NCBI RefSeq assembly: GCF_036906915.1
Contig: NZ_JBAKHX010000005.1
Coordinates: forward strand, 62,001 to 126,000
Length of the DNA stretch: 64,000 nucleotides
Direction of reading: 5' to 3'
Origin: Phytohabitans sp036906915
GTDB taxonomy: Bacteria; Actinomycetota; Actinomycetes; Mycobacteriales; Micromonosporaceae
Shown: positions 36,094 to 44,603 of the stretch, one piece after another
Layout: every line of letters starts with the position of its first letter
How positions within the stretch are numbered: position 1 is the first letter of the stretch
Made by a program: the position numbers and the translations under genes
The notes under the pieces: generated by a model
What the model saw: the letters and a program-made list of their open reading frames with translations, nothing else
The model's database searches: none
Told to the model about the DNA's origin: nothing

Positions 36094-36330
36094 ATGACGA
36101 TCTTGATCTTTCTGGCCGGTTTTGCCGCCGCGGTTGGCGCGGTCGTCGGTTACGTCGCCTGGCGCGACCGGCACCGCCGCGGCACACATACCGACCCGTC
36201 CATCAGCCGCGCCGCGTTCGCGGAGGCGCAGTGGCAGGGTGCGAAGGGCTATGCCGCGGACACAAACGTTACCGGCACCTCCCTGCCCCGCCATCAGACG
36301 AGGGCTCACCACCGGCACGACAGCTCGTAA
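36094..36330 (+). CDS. Small single-pass membrane protein, unknown
   Basis: 78 residues from ATG 36094, 8 nt after the surface-protein stop, with GTGAGG just upstream. Residues 1-21 (MTILIFLAGFAAAVGAVVGYV) form a membrane span, followed by WRDRHRRG and a His/Arg-rich soluble tail. It is probably co-transcribed with the LPVTG protein. No family recognised. Its stop is only 3 nt from the stop of the convergent AfsR-like gene. Confidence 0.6.
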   Translation: MTILIFLAGFAAAVGAVVGYVAWRDRHRRGTHTDPSISRAAFAEAQWQGAKGYAADTNVTGTSLPRHQTRAHHRHDSS

Positions 36331-36333
36331 GAA

Positions 36334-38208
36334 TTACGCCGAACGCAGGGCCAGGTGGGTGGCGTAGGCACGCAGCAGGTCGTGCATGCCGAACCGGAAG
36401 CGGCCGGTCCGGTGCAGCAGGTGGGCACGGGCCAGCAGCTCCAGTGCCCGGCGGGCGTGGTCCAGTCCGGTGTCGGCAAGCGTTGCCGCTACGTTGGCGT
36501 CCCAGTCAGGGCTCGGATGTGATCCCAGTAGCCGGAACAGGTGTGCCGCATCGGGCGGGACGTGCTGGATGGACCAGGAGAGCACCTCTCGTACGGCCGC
36601 GTACGGGTCATCACCGGCCTCCAGCAGCTCCAGCCGGGCCTGCCGGTCGGCCAACTCCGCCACGAGGTCGGCAAGGGTGCTGTCCGGTCGGGCGACCGCC
36701 AGCTCCGCAACGACCCGCAACGCCAGCGGCAGCCGGGCACACTGCTCGGCCAGCGTCGTGGCCGCCTCAGACTCGGCCTCGACCCGCGCGCCGATCAGCC
36801 GGCGCAGCAGCCCGATCGCCTCACCCGCCGGAAGTAGGTCCAGGTCGATACGGTGCGCGCCGTGCACGGCGACCAGCCCGGCGAGGCTGTCCCGGCTGGT
36901 CACTATCACCATGCAGGAATCGGTGCCCGGCAGCAGCGGACGTACCTGGGCCGCATTGGCGGCGTTGTCCAACACGATCAGCATCCGTCGCCCGGCCAGC
37001 TCGCTGCGGTACCGGGCGGCCCGCTCGTCCATCTCCGGCGGGATGTTCTGACCGGTCACTCCCAGCGCGGCAAGGAACCTCACCAACGCATCAGCGGCCG
37101 GCATCGGCTGCTCCAGGTCGTAGCCGCGCAGGTTCACGTACAACTGTCCATCAGGGAACCGGTCGGCGACCCGATGCGCCCAATGCACCGCTAGAGCGGT
37201 CTTTCCCACGCCGGCGGTGCCCGCGATGACGGTGATCAGCATCGCCCCAAGGGAGCCGCTGGTGCTTTCCTCCAGCAGCTTGTCGAGGCGGTGCAGGTCC
37301 GTGGCGCGGCCGGTGAAGCCGGTCAAGTCGGCAGGCAACTGCGCCGGCCGGTGCGAGGCGATGGCGCCGCCCGACGTGCCCTGCGGATCTTCCGTGATTA
37401 CCACGGCCGGCTCCGGTCTATCGGCGACCGTGGTCACGGCGAGGCCCGGGTCGTGGCGCAGGATTCGCTGGTGTAGATCCCACAGCTCCGGCCCTGGAAC
37501 GCTGCCCAACTCTTCGACGAGCCGGTCGTGCACCGACCGGTAGTGCGCCAGCGCCTCGACCTGCCGGCCGCTGCGATACAGCGCGAGCATCAGCTGTCCG
37601 GCCAGCCGCTCGTCGAGCGGAAATTCGGCTGCGGCGGCGGTCAATTCGGAGACCAGTTGCGCATGCTCACCGCGGCGCAACAGCACGTCGTTGTGGTCCA
37701 GGATCGCCGCCAGCCGCTCGACGTCCATCGCCACAGCGGCCGCTCGAAGCCAGTCGCTGTCCAGGCCGGCGAACGGAGTTCCCCGCCACAAGGTCAACGC
37801 GTCTCGCCACAGGACCACGGCCCGGTCGTCGCTCGCCGACCGGGCCTCACGCGCCAGCGCCCGGAAGCGGTGCAGGTCCACCGCCGCCGGATCGACATCG
37901 AGCACATAGGCGTGCGCGCGACGGACCAGCGCCGGCCCGCCCGCGTCACCCAGTACGGTGCGCAGCCGCGACAGATACACATGCAACGTCGCCCGGGCCT
38001 GCTGCGGCGGCTCCTCGCCCCACACGCGGTCCACCAACTGCTCCAAGGCGACCGGGACGCCCGGCTCGACCAGCAACGCGGCCAGCACGGTGCACTGCCG
38101 GCTTGTCCCTAAACCGATCGGCCCACCCGCCGTATACCCCACAACCGGCCCTAAGACCTCGAACCGCAACGCCCCCGCCTTCCGTTGCCCAGCCCGACCT
38201 AGAGCCAT
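36334..38208 (-). CDS. AfsR/SARP-type regulator: winged helix, BTAD and NB-ARC ATPase
   Basis: 624 residues from ATG 38208; the frame is open 34 codons further upstream and the start is uncertain because no strong ribosome binding site is seen. Order: OmpR-like winged helix (LRFEVLGPVVGYTAGGPIGLG ... ARATLHVYLSRLRTVLG), BTAD (about 110-260), linker, then an NB-ARC ATPase with P-loop VIAGTAGVGKTALAVHWA, RRMLIVLDNA (Walker B) and LPLALRVVAEL. It ends soon after GMHDLLRAYATHLALRS and lacks the TPR array of full-length AfsR (about 1000 residues). It likely integrates a nucleotide-dependent signal and activates an adjacent cluster. The divergent NRPS-PKS region is the natural candidate. Confidence 0.9.
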   Translation of the reverse strand: MALGRAGQRKAGALRFEVLGPVVGYTAGGPIGLGTSRQCTVLAALLVEPGVPVALEQLVDRVWGEEPPQQARATLHVYLSRLRTVLGDAGGPALVRRAHAYVLDVDPAAVDLHRFRALAREARSASDDRAVVLWRDALTLWRGTPFAGLDSDWLRAAAVAMDVERLAAILDHNDVLLRRGEHAQLVSELTAAAAEFPLDERLAGQLMLALYRSGRQVEALAHYRSVHDRLVEELGSVPGPELWDLHQRILRHDPGLAVTTVADRPEPAVVITEDPQGTSGGAIASHRPAQLPADLTGFTGRATDLHRLDKLLEESTSGSLGAMLITVIAGTAGVGKTALAVHWAHRVADRFPDGQLYVNLRGYDLEQPMPAADALVRFLAALGVTGQNIPPEMDERAARYRSELAGRRMLIVLDNAANAAQVRPLLPGTDSCMVIVTSRDSLAGLVAVHGAHRIDLDLLPAGEAIGLLRRLIGARVEAESEAATTLAEQCARLPLALRVVAELAVARPDSTLADLVAELADRQARLELLEAGDDPYAAVREVLSWSIQHVPPDAAHLFRLLGSHPSPDWDANVAATLADTGLDHARRALELLARAHLLHRTGRFRFGMHDLLRAYATHLALRSA

Positions 38209-38279
38209 GGGCCAATGTCGATCAAGAGCCTGGTTCACGGTAGGCGCCCGGAGCCGGTCAGCGTGACGTGCGCATTCAA

Positions 38280-38291
38280 TTTGCATGCAAA
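38280..38291. promoter_or_regulatory. 12-bp perfect palindrome in a divergent promoter region
   Basis: TTTGCATGCAAA lies between the AfsR-like gene (leftward) and the tryptophan dioxygenase gene (rightward), in the only clearly A/T-rich stretch nearby. Its position and symmetry suit an operator. Downstream, CATACT at 38345-38350 stands 7 nt before the dioxygenase ATG, where a -10 box would sit for a leaderless transcript. Both are by-eye proposals. Confidence 0.4.
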
Positions 38292-38356
38292 CGCAAAACA
38301 AGTGGTACACCGCGGCAACCGCCGAAATGACTAATTGCCCATGACATACTGGCGCG

Positions 38357-39181
38357 ATGCTTTTGGGTGATCCGCGGTCTCCGAGTCACGCCACAGCCAC
38401 CGGTCCCGCGCCCACCTATGCCGAGTACCTCAACCTGGACCAGCTGCTCAGCGTCCAGTTCACCCGCTCGGACGTGGCCGACGAGCCACTGTTCATCGCA
38501 CTGCACCAGATCTGCGAACTCTGGTTCAAGCAGCTGCTGCACGAATGCAGGGGGTTGCAGGAACGGTTGACGGCCGCGGACCTGGGCCAGAGCGTGCGAT
38601 TGTCCCGGCGCATCCTGGCTATCTGGTCGGTCATCGTCAGCCAGTTCGACGTGCTGGAGACCATGCCACCGGGTCAGTTCGCCCGGCTCCGTCCACACCT
38701 CGGGACCGCAAGCGCCTTCGAGTCGGCGCAGTTCCGGGAACTGGAGGCCGTGCTCGGCCGCCGCGATGCAGCAGTGGCGGTGCGATATCCGCCGGACAGC
38801 GCGGCGCGGCAGCGCATTGCGGCCGCTATGGCCCGGCCGTCACTGTACGACTCGCTGCTGACCATGCTCGCCGCGCTCGGCTACCTCATACCCGAGCGGC
38901 GACTGCACCGCGACGTCACCCGACCCGTCGAGCCCGATGCCGAACTGGAAAGCACATTCGAAAAGGTCTACGCCGACGACGGGACGGCGGCCGTCCTGTG
39001 TGAACTCTTCACCGACCTCGACGAACTCGTGCAGTTGTGGCGCTACCGCCACGCGAAGGCGGTCGAGCGCATCATCGGAGGCAAGCGCGGAACCGCCGGA
39101 TCCAGCGGCGTCGGCTATCTGCGCACGACCCTCCACCAACCCGCCTTTCCTGAACTGTGGACGTTCCGGAGCCAGCGGTAG
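38357..39181 (+). CDS. Tryptophan 2,3-dioxygenase
   Basis: 274 residues from ATG 38357; no Shine-Dalgarno sequence precedes it, consistent with a leaderless message. Family signatures are YAEYLNLDQLLSVQ, ALHQICELWFKQLLHE (active-site His) and LWRYRHAKAVERIIGGK with GTAGSSGVGYL, which includes the heme-ligand region. Length is typical. It opens the indole ring of L-tryptophan to N-formylkynurenine using heme iron. At the edge of an NRPS-PKS cluster and divergent from its regulator, it probably supplies kynurenine or a kynurenine-derived unit as a building block. No formamidase or kynureninase gene is visible in the window. Confidence 0.93.
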   Translation: MLLGDPRSPSHATATGPAPTYAEYLNLDQLLSVQFTRSDVADEPLFIALHQICELWFKQLLHECRGLQERLTAADLGQSVRLSRRILAIWSVIVSQFDVLETMPPGQFARLRPHLGTASAFESAQFRELEAVLGRRDAAVAVRYPPDSAARQRIAAAMARPSLYDSLLTMLAALGYLIPERRLHRDVTRPVEPDAELESTFEKVYADDGTAAVLCELFTDLDELVQLWRYRHAKAVERIIGGKRGTAGSSGVGYLRTTLHQPAFPELWTFRSQR

Positions 39182-39262
39182 CACCAGTCGGTGAATGTCG
39201 ACACTGGCGCCGCGAGAGCCGCTGCCGGCGCTCCTGACCCGAACCGGCCGCGGCGGAGCAGG

Positions 39263-40075
39263 TCAGGCTCGCGTGTGTCGAGGGCCGCCAGCGGCCAGGA
39301 CCTGCGTCATCCTGTCGGCCACCTCCTGGCTGCGAAGCAGGTTGGCACGGGATATGTCGAGCCGTGGAGCGTCGGGATACGTCTCGGCCAGGGCTGCCGG
39401 CACCGGATCGCTGGAACGCAGGACAAGGGCCGGGCAGTTCCGGGGCGGTGGTGCGGTCGACGCGATCACCAGATAGGACAGATAGCCGCTGAGGCGGCGA
39501 ACCAGCTGCTCGCCGTATTCGGTCTCGATGCCCAACTCCCGGCAGCCGTCGGCTGCGAGGTCGGTGTACGAGGCAGTGAGGCGTCGGGCCAGTGTGAGCA
39601 GGTCGTGGTCCTGCGCGACGTGCTCCTTGGCCCATTCGACTGCCCGGCCGACGACCTCCGGCTGGAGGACCGGCGCGAACTGCTTGACCGCTTCGACGTA
39701 CTCGTGCAGGAGGGTCTGCGGCAGCACCGGCAGCGGGTCGAGGAGGATCAGCGCCGGCGGCTTCGGGCCGGCGAGGTGATCGGCGAACGCGGCGGCCAAC
39801 CTGTAACCCGCGCAGTAGCCGACCACGGCCACGACATCCGGCCCGAAACGGTCCGCGCCGGCAAGCCATTCCGCCAGCCTGGCCGCCGGATCGGTGTCCG
39901 TCGGATCACCCCAGGTGCCGTGGTGTGGAGCCCACATGGTGTATCGACCCGGAAGTAGCGAGACGAGGTCGGAGAAGCTGCCGGTCTGGCGTCCGGCATC
40001 GGCGCTGAAGTCGATGATGAGCACGCACTCAGTGCTGGTACCGGTGCTAAGTGTGTTCCACTCCAGAATCCCCAA
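39263..40075 (-). CDS. Alpha/beta-hydrolase thioesterase with Cys nucleophile elbow
   Basis: 270 residues starting at TTG 40075, which has GGGAGG 5 nt upstream. The nucleophile elbow is VVAVVGYCAGYRLAAAFA, so the usual G-x-S-x-G serine is replaced by Cys. PPALILLDPLPVLPQ follows at the expected beta-strand after the elbow. It resembles type II or offloading thioesterases of PKS/NRPS clusters. Cys-type thioesterases are known to favour transfer to a nucleophile over hydrolysis in some systems, but that is family knowledge, not shown here. A related truncated gene lies at the right edge of the window. It is divergent from another GYCAG thioesterase, separated by about 130 nt. Confidence 0.75.
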   Translation of the reverse strand: MGILEWNTLSTGTSTECVLIIDFSADAGRQTGSFSDLVSLLPGRYTMWAPHHGTWGDPTDTDPAARLAEWLAGADRFGPDVVAVVGYCAGYRLAAAFADHLAGPKPPALILLDPLPVLPQTLLHEYVEAVKQFAPVLQPEVVGRAVEWAKEHVAQDHDLLTLARRLTASYTDLAADGCRELGIETEYGEQLVRRLSGYLSYLVIASTAPPPRNCPALVLRSSDPVPAALAETYPDAPRLDISRANLLRSQEVADRMTQVLAAGGPRHTRA

Positions 40076-40204
40076 GGAATACCTCCCGATGAACGGTGTA
40101 GCCGTTGCGTTCGTAACCGCCGTCGACGACGGGTTCGACTGGGATGCGGCACGATACTACGCGGCCAGGACGTCATTTCAGCAACCACATCAGGAGGAAG
40201 ACGC

Positions 40205-41260
40205 ATGTCGCAGGAGACCTTGAATCGGCTGGACCGAGAGTTCGCGGAATACGCAACAGTGGGTAGCCAGATCATCGTGGCAGCGGCGTTGGGTGTGCCA
40301 CAACTTCCGCCGGTCCACATCAGCCTGGGCGAGCAGGGAATCATCGCCGGTGAATGGGAGCGGATCCGGCGCGACCTGTTCGACGTCTTCCACCTGCGTA
40401 CCGACGCGCCGGTGGACCTCCCGCTGCTCACTCCGCGGCAACTCGGCGAGCTCATCGCGGACCAGCCGATCAACCAGGCCGGCGAGCAGGTGTGCCTCGC
40501 GGGGGCCGGCGGCACCCCGACCTGGTTGGTGCACGGGGCCGACGGCGAGGTGAGCTGGTTCCTCAAGCACCTCCAGGGGTTGCCGGCGCCTCTGATCGGG
40601 CTGCGTGCCCCCGGGTGGTACGGCGCACCCACGCCGCCGACCATCGAAGACCTTGCCGCCGGTTACCTCGCCCAGGTCCGGGCCACTCAGCCGACGGGTC
40701 CGTACCGGATCGCCGGCTACTGCGCCGGCGCGGTCATCGCGGTCGTCATGGCGAATCTGCTGGAACGGCAGGGCGAGACCGTCGACCGGATGTTCTTCGT
40801 CGACCCCGACCTGCGGCACACGCCGATCTCCCGGCGGGAAGCCGTGATGTTCCGGCTCCACCAGCTCAAACGCCGCCCGGAGCCGGTCGCGCGACTGCTG
40901 CAGCGACCCGCGGGCGAAACGACCCTGGCCCACGCGCTGGCACGGTTGGAAGATCCGAACCCGCACCGTGACCCGGTACAGCGGCAGCTCTACCGCGGGC
41001 TCGCCGTGGTGGCCGACCTCCTCGGCCTCAGCGGCGGCACCCTCGCACCGGTCGCCACCACCGCGACCGCCTGGTTCACCGACTCCCACCTGACCGCGCT
41101 CGCCCAGGACAAAGGCAAGGTGTTGGCTCACCTCGGCACCATCTTCGACGACCTCGACATCCGGCATGAATCCTCACACACGGAGGTCTTCGCGACCGCG
41201 TCCTTCCAGGACTGGTTCACCCGCTACGCCGGAGCGGAAGGCCACACCGCCACCGGATGA
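40205..41260 (+). CDS. Thioesterase-domain protein with carrier-like N-terminal part and GYCAG elbow
   Basis: 351 residues from ATG 40205 with AGGAGGAAG upstream. The C-terminal two-thirds form an NRPS-type thioesterase: TPTWLVHGADGEVSWFLKHL, IGLRAPGW, and GPYRIAGYCAGAVIAVVMAN with Cys as the nucleophile. The first 100 residues (RDLFDVFHLRTDAPVDLPLLTPRQLGELIADQP) loosely resemble a carrier-protein domain but lack the G-G-x-S phosphopantetheine site. It may be an offloading enzyme for the NRPSs, which have no terminal TE domain. The gene lies before and convergent to the C-A-T NRPS gene. Confidence 0.75.
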   Translation: MSQETLNRLDREFAEYATVGSQIIVAAALGVPQLPPVHISLGEQGIIAGEWERIRRDLFDVFHLRTDAPVDLPLLTPRQLGELIADQPINQAGEQVCLAGAGGTPTWLVHGADGEVSWFLKHLQGLPAPLIGLRAPGWYGAPTPPTIEDLAAGYLAQVRATQPTGPYRIAGYCAGAVIAVVMANLLERQGETVDRMFFVDPDLRHTPISRREAVMFRLHQLKRRPEPVARLLQRPAGETTLAHALARLEDPNPHRDPVQRQLYRGLAVVADLLGLSGGTLAPVATTATAWFTDSHLTALAQDKGKVLAHLGTIFDDLDIRHESSHTEVFATASFQDWFTRYAGAEGHTATG

Positions 41261-41290
41261 CCCGCCACCTCCCGAAATCCCGCCGCATCG

Positions 41291-44200
41291 TCACACCCCC
41301 GCCGATCGCCGATCCTGGACGAGCCCGGCCAACGCGCGGGGCGTCGGTGCGGCGAGGACCTCACTCAGCGACACCTTTACCCCGGTGGCCCTGGTCACCT
41401 GCTGGGCGAGTTTCGCCGCCAGCAGTGAGTGGCCCCCTCTCTGGAAGAAGTGTGCCTCGTGATCCAGGTCCGGCGCCCGCAGCAGACTCCGCCAGAGGGC
41501 CACCAGCTCGCCGACCAAGCCGTCCCGCTCCGGTGCCACGATCGCGGGGTCGCGCCGCGGAGCCACCACCCGCTGTCGGGCCAGTGCGGTCAGAGCGGGG
41601 TAGTCCACCTTCTCGTTGCCGGTCGTCGGCATCGTCGCCGTCACCACCACGTCGCCGGGAACCATGAACGACGCGAGCCGCTCCCGGGCGAACCGCCACA
41701 CCTCGTCGGTGATCTGCCGGTCCCGCTTCGCGGTGTCCGTCCCGCCGGGCTGGACGAATGCCACCAACAGCCCGTCGGCGCTCGGGTCCCCGACCAGCAC
41801 CACCGCCGCCGCCTGTACCACCGGGTGCTGTTCCAGCACCGCCTCCACCTCGCCGAGTTCGATCCGGTGGCCACGCAGCTTGACCTGACGGTCGCTACGT
41901 CCCGATAGTGCGAGGGTGCCGTCGTGCCGCCATCGGCCGACGTCGCCGGTCCGGTAGTACCGGCCCGCAGCGCCCCGTTCGACGAAGCGCTGCGCGGTCA
42001 ACTCCGGACGGTTCAGGTAGCCGATGGCGACCCCGTCTCCGCCGATGCAGACCTCGCCCGGTAGGCCCGGCGGCCGGTCCCTGCCCTGTCCGTCCACGAC
42101 GACGACGGTGGTGTTCGCGATCGGCCGTCCCACCGGGACCTCGGTCTCGACCTTGGTCACCGCGGCGCTGGTCGACCAGATCGTCGTCTCGGTGGGGCCG
42201 TACACGTTCCAGAGTCGGCAGCCGGTCGCCAGCAGCGCCTGGGCCAGGTGCACCGGCAGCGGCTCACCGCCACAGAGAACCCGGCGTCCGCGCAGCTGAC
42301 CGCTCGCCTCCGTCACCGCCAACCGCCAGGTGGTCGGTGTCGCCTGCAGCACCGACACGTCGTACCGCTCAACAAGACCGAGCAGGGTGGCGCCGTCACT
42401 GCGAGCATCATCGCCGGCCACCACCACCCGGGCACCGGCGACCAGCGGCAGGAACACCTCCAACGCGGAGATGTCGAACGCGAAGGTCGTCAGCCACAGC
42501 AGGGTGTCCCGGCTCGACACCTCGAGTTCGACGGCGAAGTGCTGGACCACGTTCGCCAGGTTGGCGTGGCTGATCACCACCCCCTTCGGCAACCCGGTCG
42601 AGCCCGAGGTGTAGATGACGTACGCCGGTTCCTCCGGGTCCTGTTCCGGCCACGGACCCGGGGCCGGCCGGACCGTGTCGAGGCCGACCACCCGGCAGCG
42701 GGGTGGTACCACCCCCGGCGGTGGCTCACGGTCCGCCAGCAGCACCCCGACCTGGGCATCGTCGAGTTGGTACCCCAGCCGCGTCGCCGGCTGCTCCGGA
42801 TCGAGCGGCAGGTACGCCGCCCCGACCAGCCAGGCTCCCAGGGCGGCAGCCGCGCACGCGGGACCGCGTTCGGCGTACAGGCCGACGGTCGCCCCGCTGC
42901 CCACTCCGAGGCGCGTCAACAGCGCGGCGGTGCCGGTCGCCCAGTCCCGCAACTCGCGGTAGCTCCACGCGGCCCCGTCGCGGTCGACCATCGCCGTCGC
43001 GTCCGGGCTCGTCGCCATCCGGTCGGCGATCAGTGCCGGCACGGTTCGCCGCGAGTGGGCGCGGGCGGCGGCGGCCTGGGTGGCGGCGACGGTGGCCCGG
43101 TCGGCGTCACTCCACACGTCGAGGTCACCGATCGGCATGTCGGCCCGCTCCGGCAACCGTTCCAGCACCGCCTCGTACCGGGCCAGCAACGCCTCGATGT
43201 CGTCCGGCTGGTGGATCTCGGTACTGTGGACCGCCTGCAGGGTGATCCCGTCGCCCTCGTACCGCACCACGAGTTCGAGGTCGACCCTGCTGTGTCCGCC
43301 CTCCACCTCCAGCGCCTCGTACGGCAGTTCGTCATCGCCGTCGGTCAGCGCTTCCGTGAGTGGCCGGAAGTTGAACATGTGCCGGAACGGTGGGACCCAC
43401 CAGGCGGTCTCAGCGCGTGGACGGGGCAGCGCCAGCTCTTCGTACGAGATATCGGCATAGTTCATTGCCGTGACGAACAGCTGGCGGACATCCCGGACGA
43501 GTTCGTGGAAGCTTCGTTCTGGCGGCACCGCCATCCGCAGTGGCAGCGTGTTCATGTAGTAGCCGACCGCGCGGCGGGCGGGACCGTCCCGCAGATCCAC
43601 CGGCACCCCCACCACCAGGTCGCCTCCGGCGCCGTGCCGGGCCAGCAGCACGTAGTAGAGCGCCAACAGCACGATGTTGTCGGTCGCCCGGCACTGCCGG
43701 CGCAGCTGGCGCATGGCGGCGGTCGCTGCTGCGGAGAGGCGTCGGGTGACGGTGCCCCCGACGAGGGACGGCACGTCAGGATCCGGCCGGCCGAAATCCA
43801 GGACGGCCGGTGCCACGGTGAGGTCTGCAAGGTGACCCCGCCAGAACTGGGTGCTCGCCGCCTGCCTGGTGGCGCGGGGCGGTGCCGGCACCGGATCCGC
43901 CAACGCCACCGGCGGTCGACCGTCCGCGAGCATCCGTGGGTACAGGACCGCGAACTCCCGGAGCAGCACCGAGCACGAGACCGCATCGACCGCGAGGTGG
44001 TGCAGGCACAGACAGACCACGTCCCGGTCCGGACAACGCACCAGGACAACCCGGATCGGGAGTTCGGCGACCAGGTCGATCGGCCGCGCCGCAACCGTCC
44101 GGCACACCTCGCCGATCTCCTCGACCGTCGCCTCCACCAACTCGAACGGTACGGCTGCGCAGTCACCCACCACCCGTTCCGGCTCGTCGTCGACGATCCG

Positions 44201-44371
44201 CAACCGGGTGAGCAGCGCCGGGTGCCGCAGCGCGAGGTGGTCCACCGTCGCGCGGACAGCGGCCACGTCCAACTGCTCCCTGGTGACCAGGGCGACCAGG
44301 ATGTTGTTGATGCCACTGGCCGGAAGCAACTGTTCCAGTAGCCACAATGCCCGTTCCTTTGCCGACAACAT
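41291..44371 (-). CDS. Nonribosomal peptide synthetase, C-A-T, glycine-like adenylation code
   Basis: 1026 residues from ATG 44371. Condensation domain about 1-420 with LHHLAVDAVS (the usual HHxxxDG has Ala for Gly). Adenylation about 440-920 with YTSGSTGLPKG, NVYGPTETTIW and YRTGDVGRW. Carrier about 940-1010 with FFQRGGHSLL, where Ser takes phosphopantetheine. Reading the ten specificity positions by alignment to GrsA gives D-I-L-Q-L-G-V-I-W-K, close to published glycine codes. There is no thioesterase or epimerase domain. The A10 motif reads NEKVD instead of NGKVD but keeps the catalytic Lys. It is transcribed away from the PKS, so its place in the assembly line is not fixed by gene order. 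Confidence 0.93.
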   Translation of the reverse strand: MLSAKERALWLLEQLLPASGINNILVALVTREQLDVAAVRATVDHLALRHPALLTRLRIVDDEPERVVGDCAAVPFELVEATVEEIGEVCRTVAARPIDLVAELPIRVVLVRCPDRDVVCLCLHHLAVDAVSCSVLLREFAVLYPRMLADGRPPVALADPVPAPPRATRQAASTQFWRGHLADLTVAPAVLDFGRPDPDVPSLVGGTVTRRLSAAATAAMRQLRRQCRATDNIVLLALYYVLLARHGAGGDLVVGVPVDLRDGPARRAVGYYMNTLPLRMAVPPERSFHELVRDVRQLFVTAMNYADISYEELALPRPRAETAWWVPPFRHMFNFRPLTEALTDGDDELPYEALEVEGGHSRVDLELVVRYEGDGITLQAVHSTEIHQPDDIEALLARYEAVLERLPERADMPIGDLDVWSDADRATVAATQAAAARAHSRRTVPALIADRMATSPDATAMVDRDGAAWSYRELRDWATGTAALLTRLGVGSGATVGLYAERGPACAAAALGAWLVGAAYLPLDPEQPATRLGYQLDDAQVGVLLADREPPPGVVPPRCRVVGLDTVRPAPGPWPEQDPEEPAYVIYTSGSTGLPKGVVISHANLANVVQHFAVELEVSSRDTLLWLTTFAFDISALEVFLPLVAGARVVVAGDDARSDGATLLGLVERYDVSVLQATPTTWRLAVTEASGQLRGRRVLCGGEPLPVHLAQALLATGCRLWNVYGPTETTIWSTSAAVTKVETEVPVGRPIANTTVVVVDGQGRDRPPGLPGEVCIGGDGVAIGYLNRPELTAQRFVERGAAGRYYRTGDVGRWRHDGTLALSGRSDRQVKLRGHRIELGEVEAVLEQHPVVQAAAVVLVGDPSADGLLVAFVQPGGTDTAKRDRQITDEVWRFARERLASFMVPGDVVVTATMPTTGNEKVDYPALTALARQRVVAPRRDPAIVAPERDGLVGELVALWRSLLRAPDLDHEAHFFQRGGHSLLAAKLAQQVTRATGVKVSLSEVLAAPTPRALAGLVQDRRSAGV

Positions 44372-44603
44372 GTCTCACCTTCAGCGCGAGAGGGATGCCA
44401 GGTGCCGCCGTCACGACACCGGGCCACCATCATGAACCGTAAACGGCCAGGCGGGGTTATCCGGGCGCCAATTTTTGGTGGCTGGCTTTCGCGCCACGCC
44501 GACCGGGACCGGCGTACCTGACGGAATCAATTCCTTTGCAAGTCCGGTGCAATTCCGCTCCTGTATGGTCGCCGCCGACGTTCCACCGATGTGAGGCCAT
44601 TCG
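44372..44603. promoter_or_regulatory. Divergent promoter region between NRPS and PKS genes
   Basis: This 232-bp gap separates the leftward C-A-T NRPS from the rightward PKS operon and must hold both promoters. It is less GC-rich than the genes (for example around 44460-44560). I could not settle on confident -35/-10 pairs or on SARP-type direct repeats. Confidence 0.45.

Noticed and set aside
40089..40223. Possible 44-residue protein upstream of the GYCAG thioesterase
   Set aside because: Overlaps the thioesterase start, lacks a convincing motif, and lies in the divergent promoter region.
42248..44341. 697-codon + strand open frame opposite the C-A-T NRPS
   Set aside because: The - strand has all NRPS core motifs; the + frame is a shadow.
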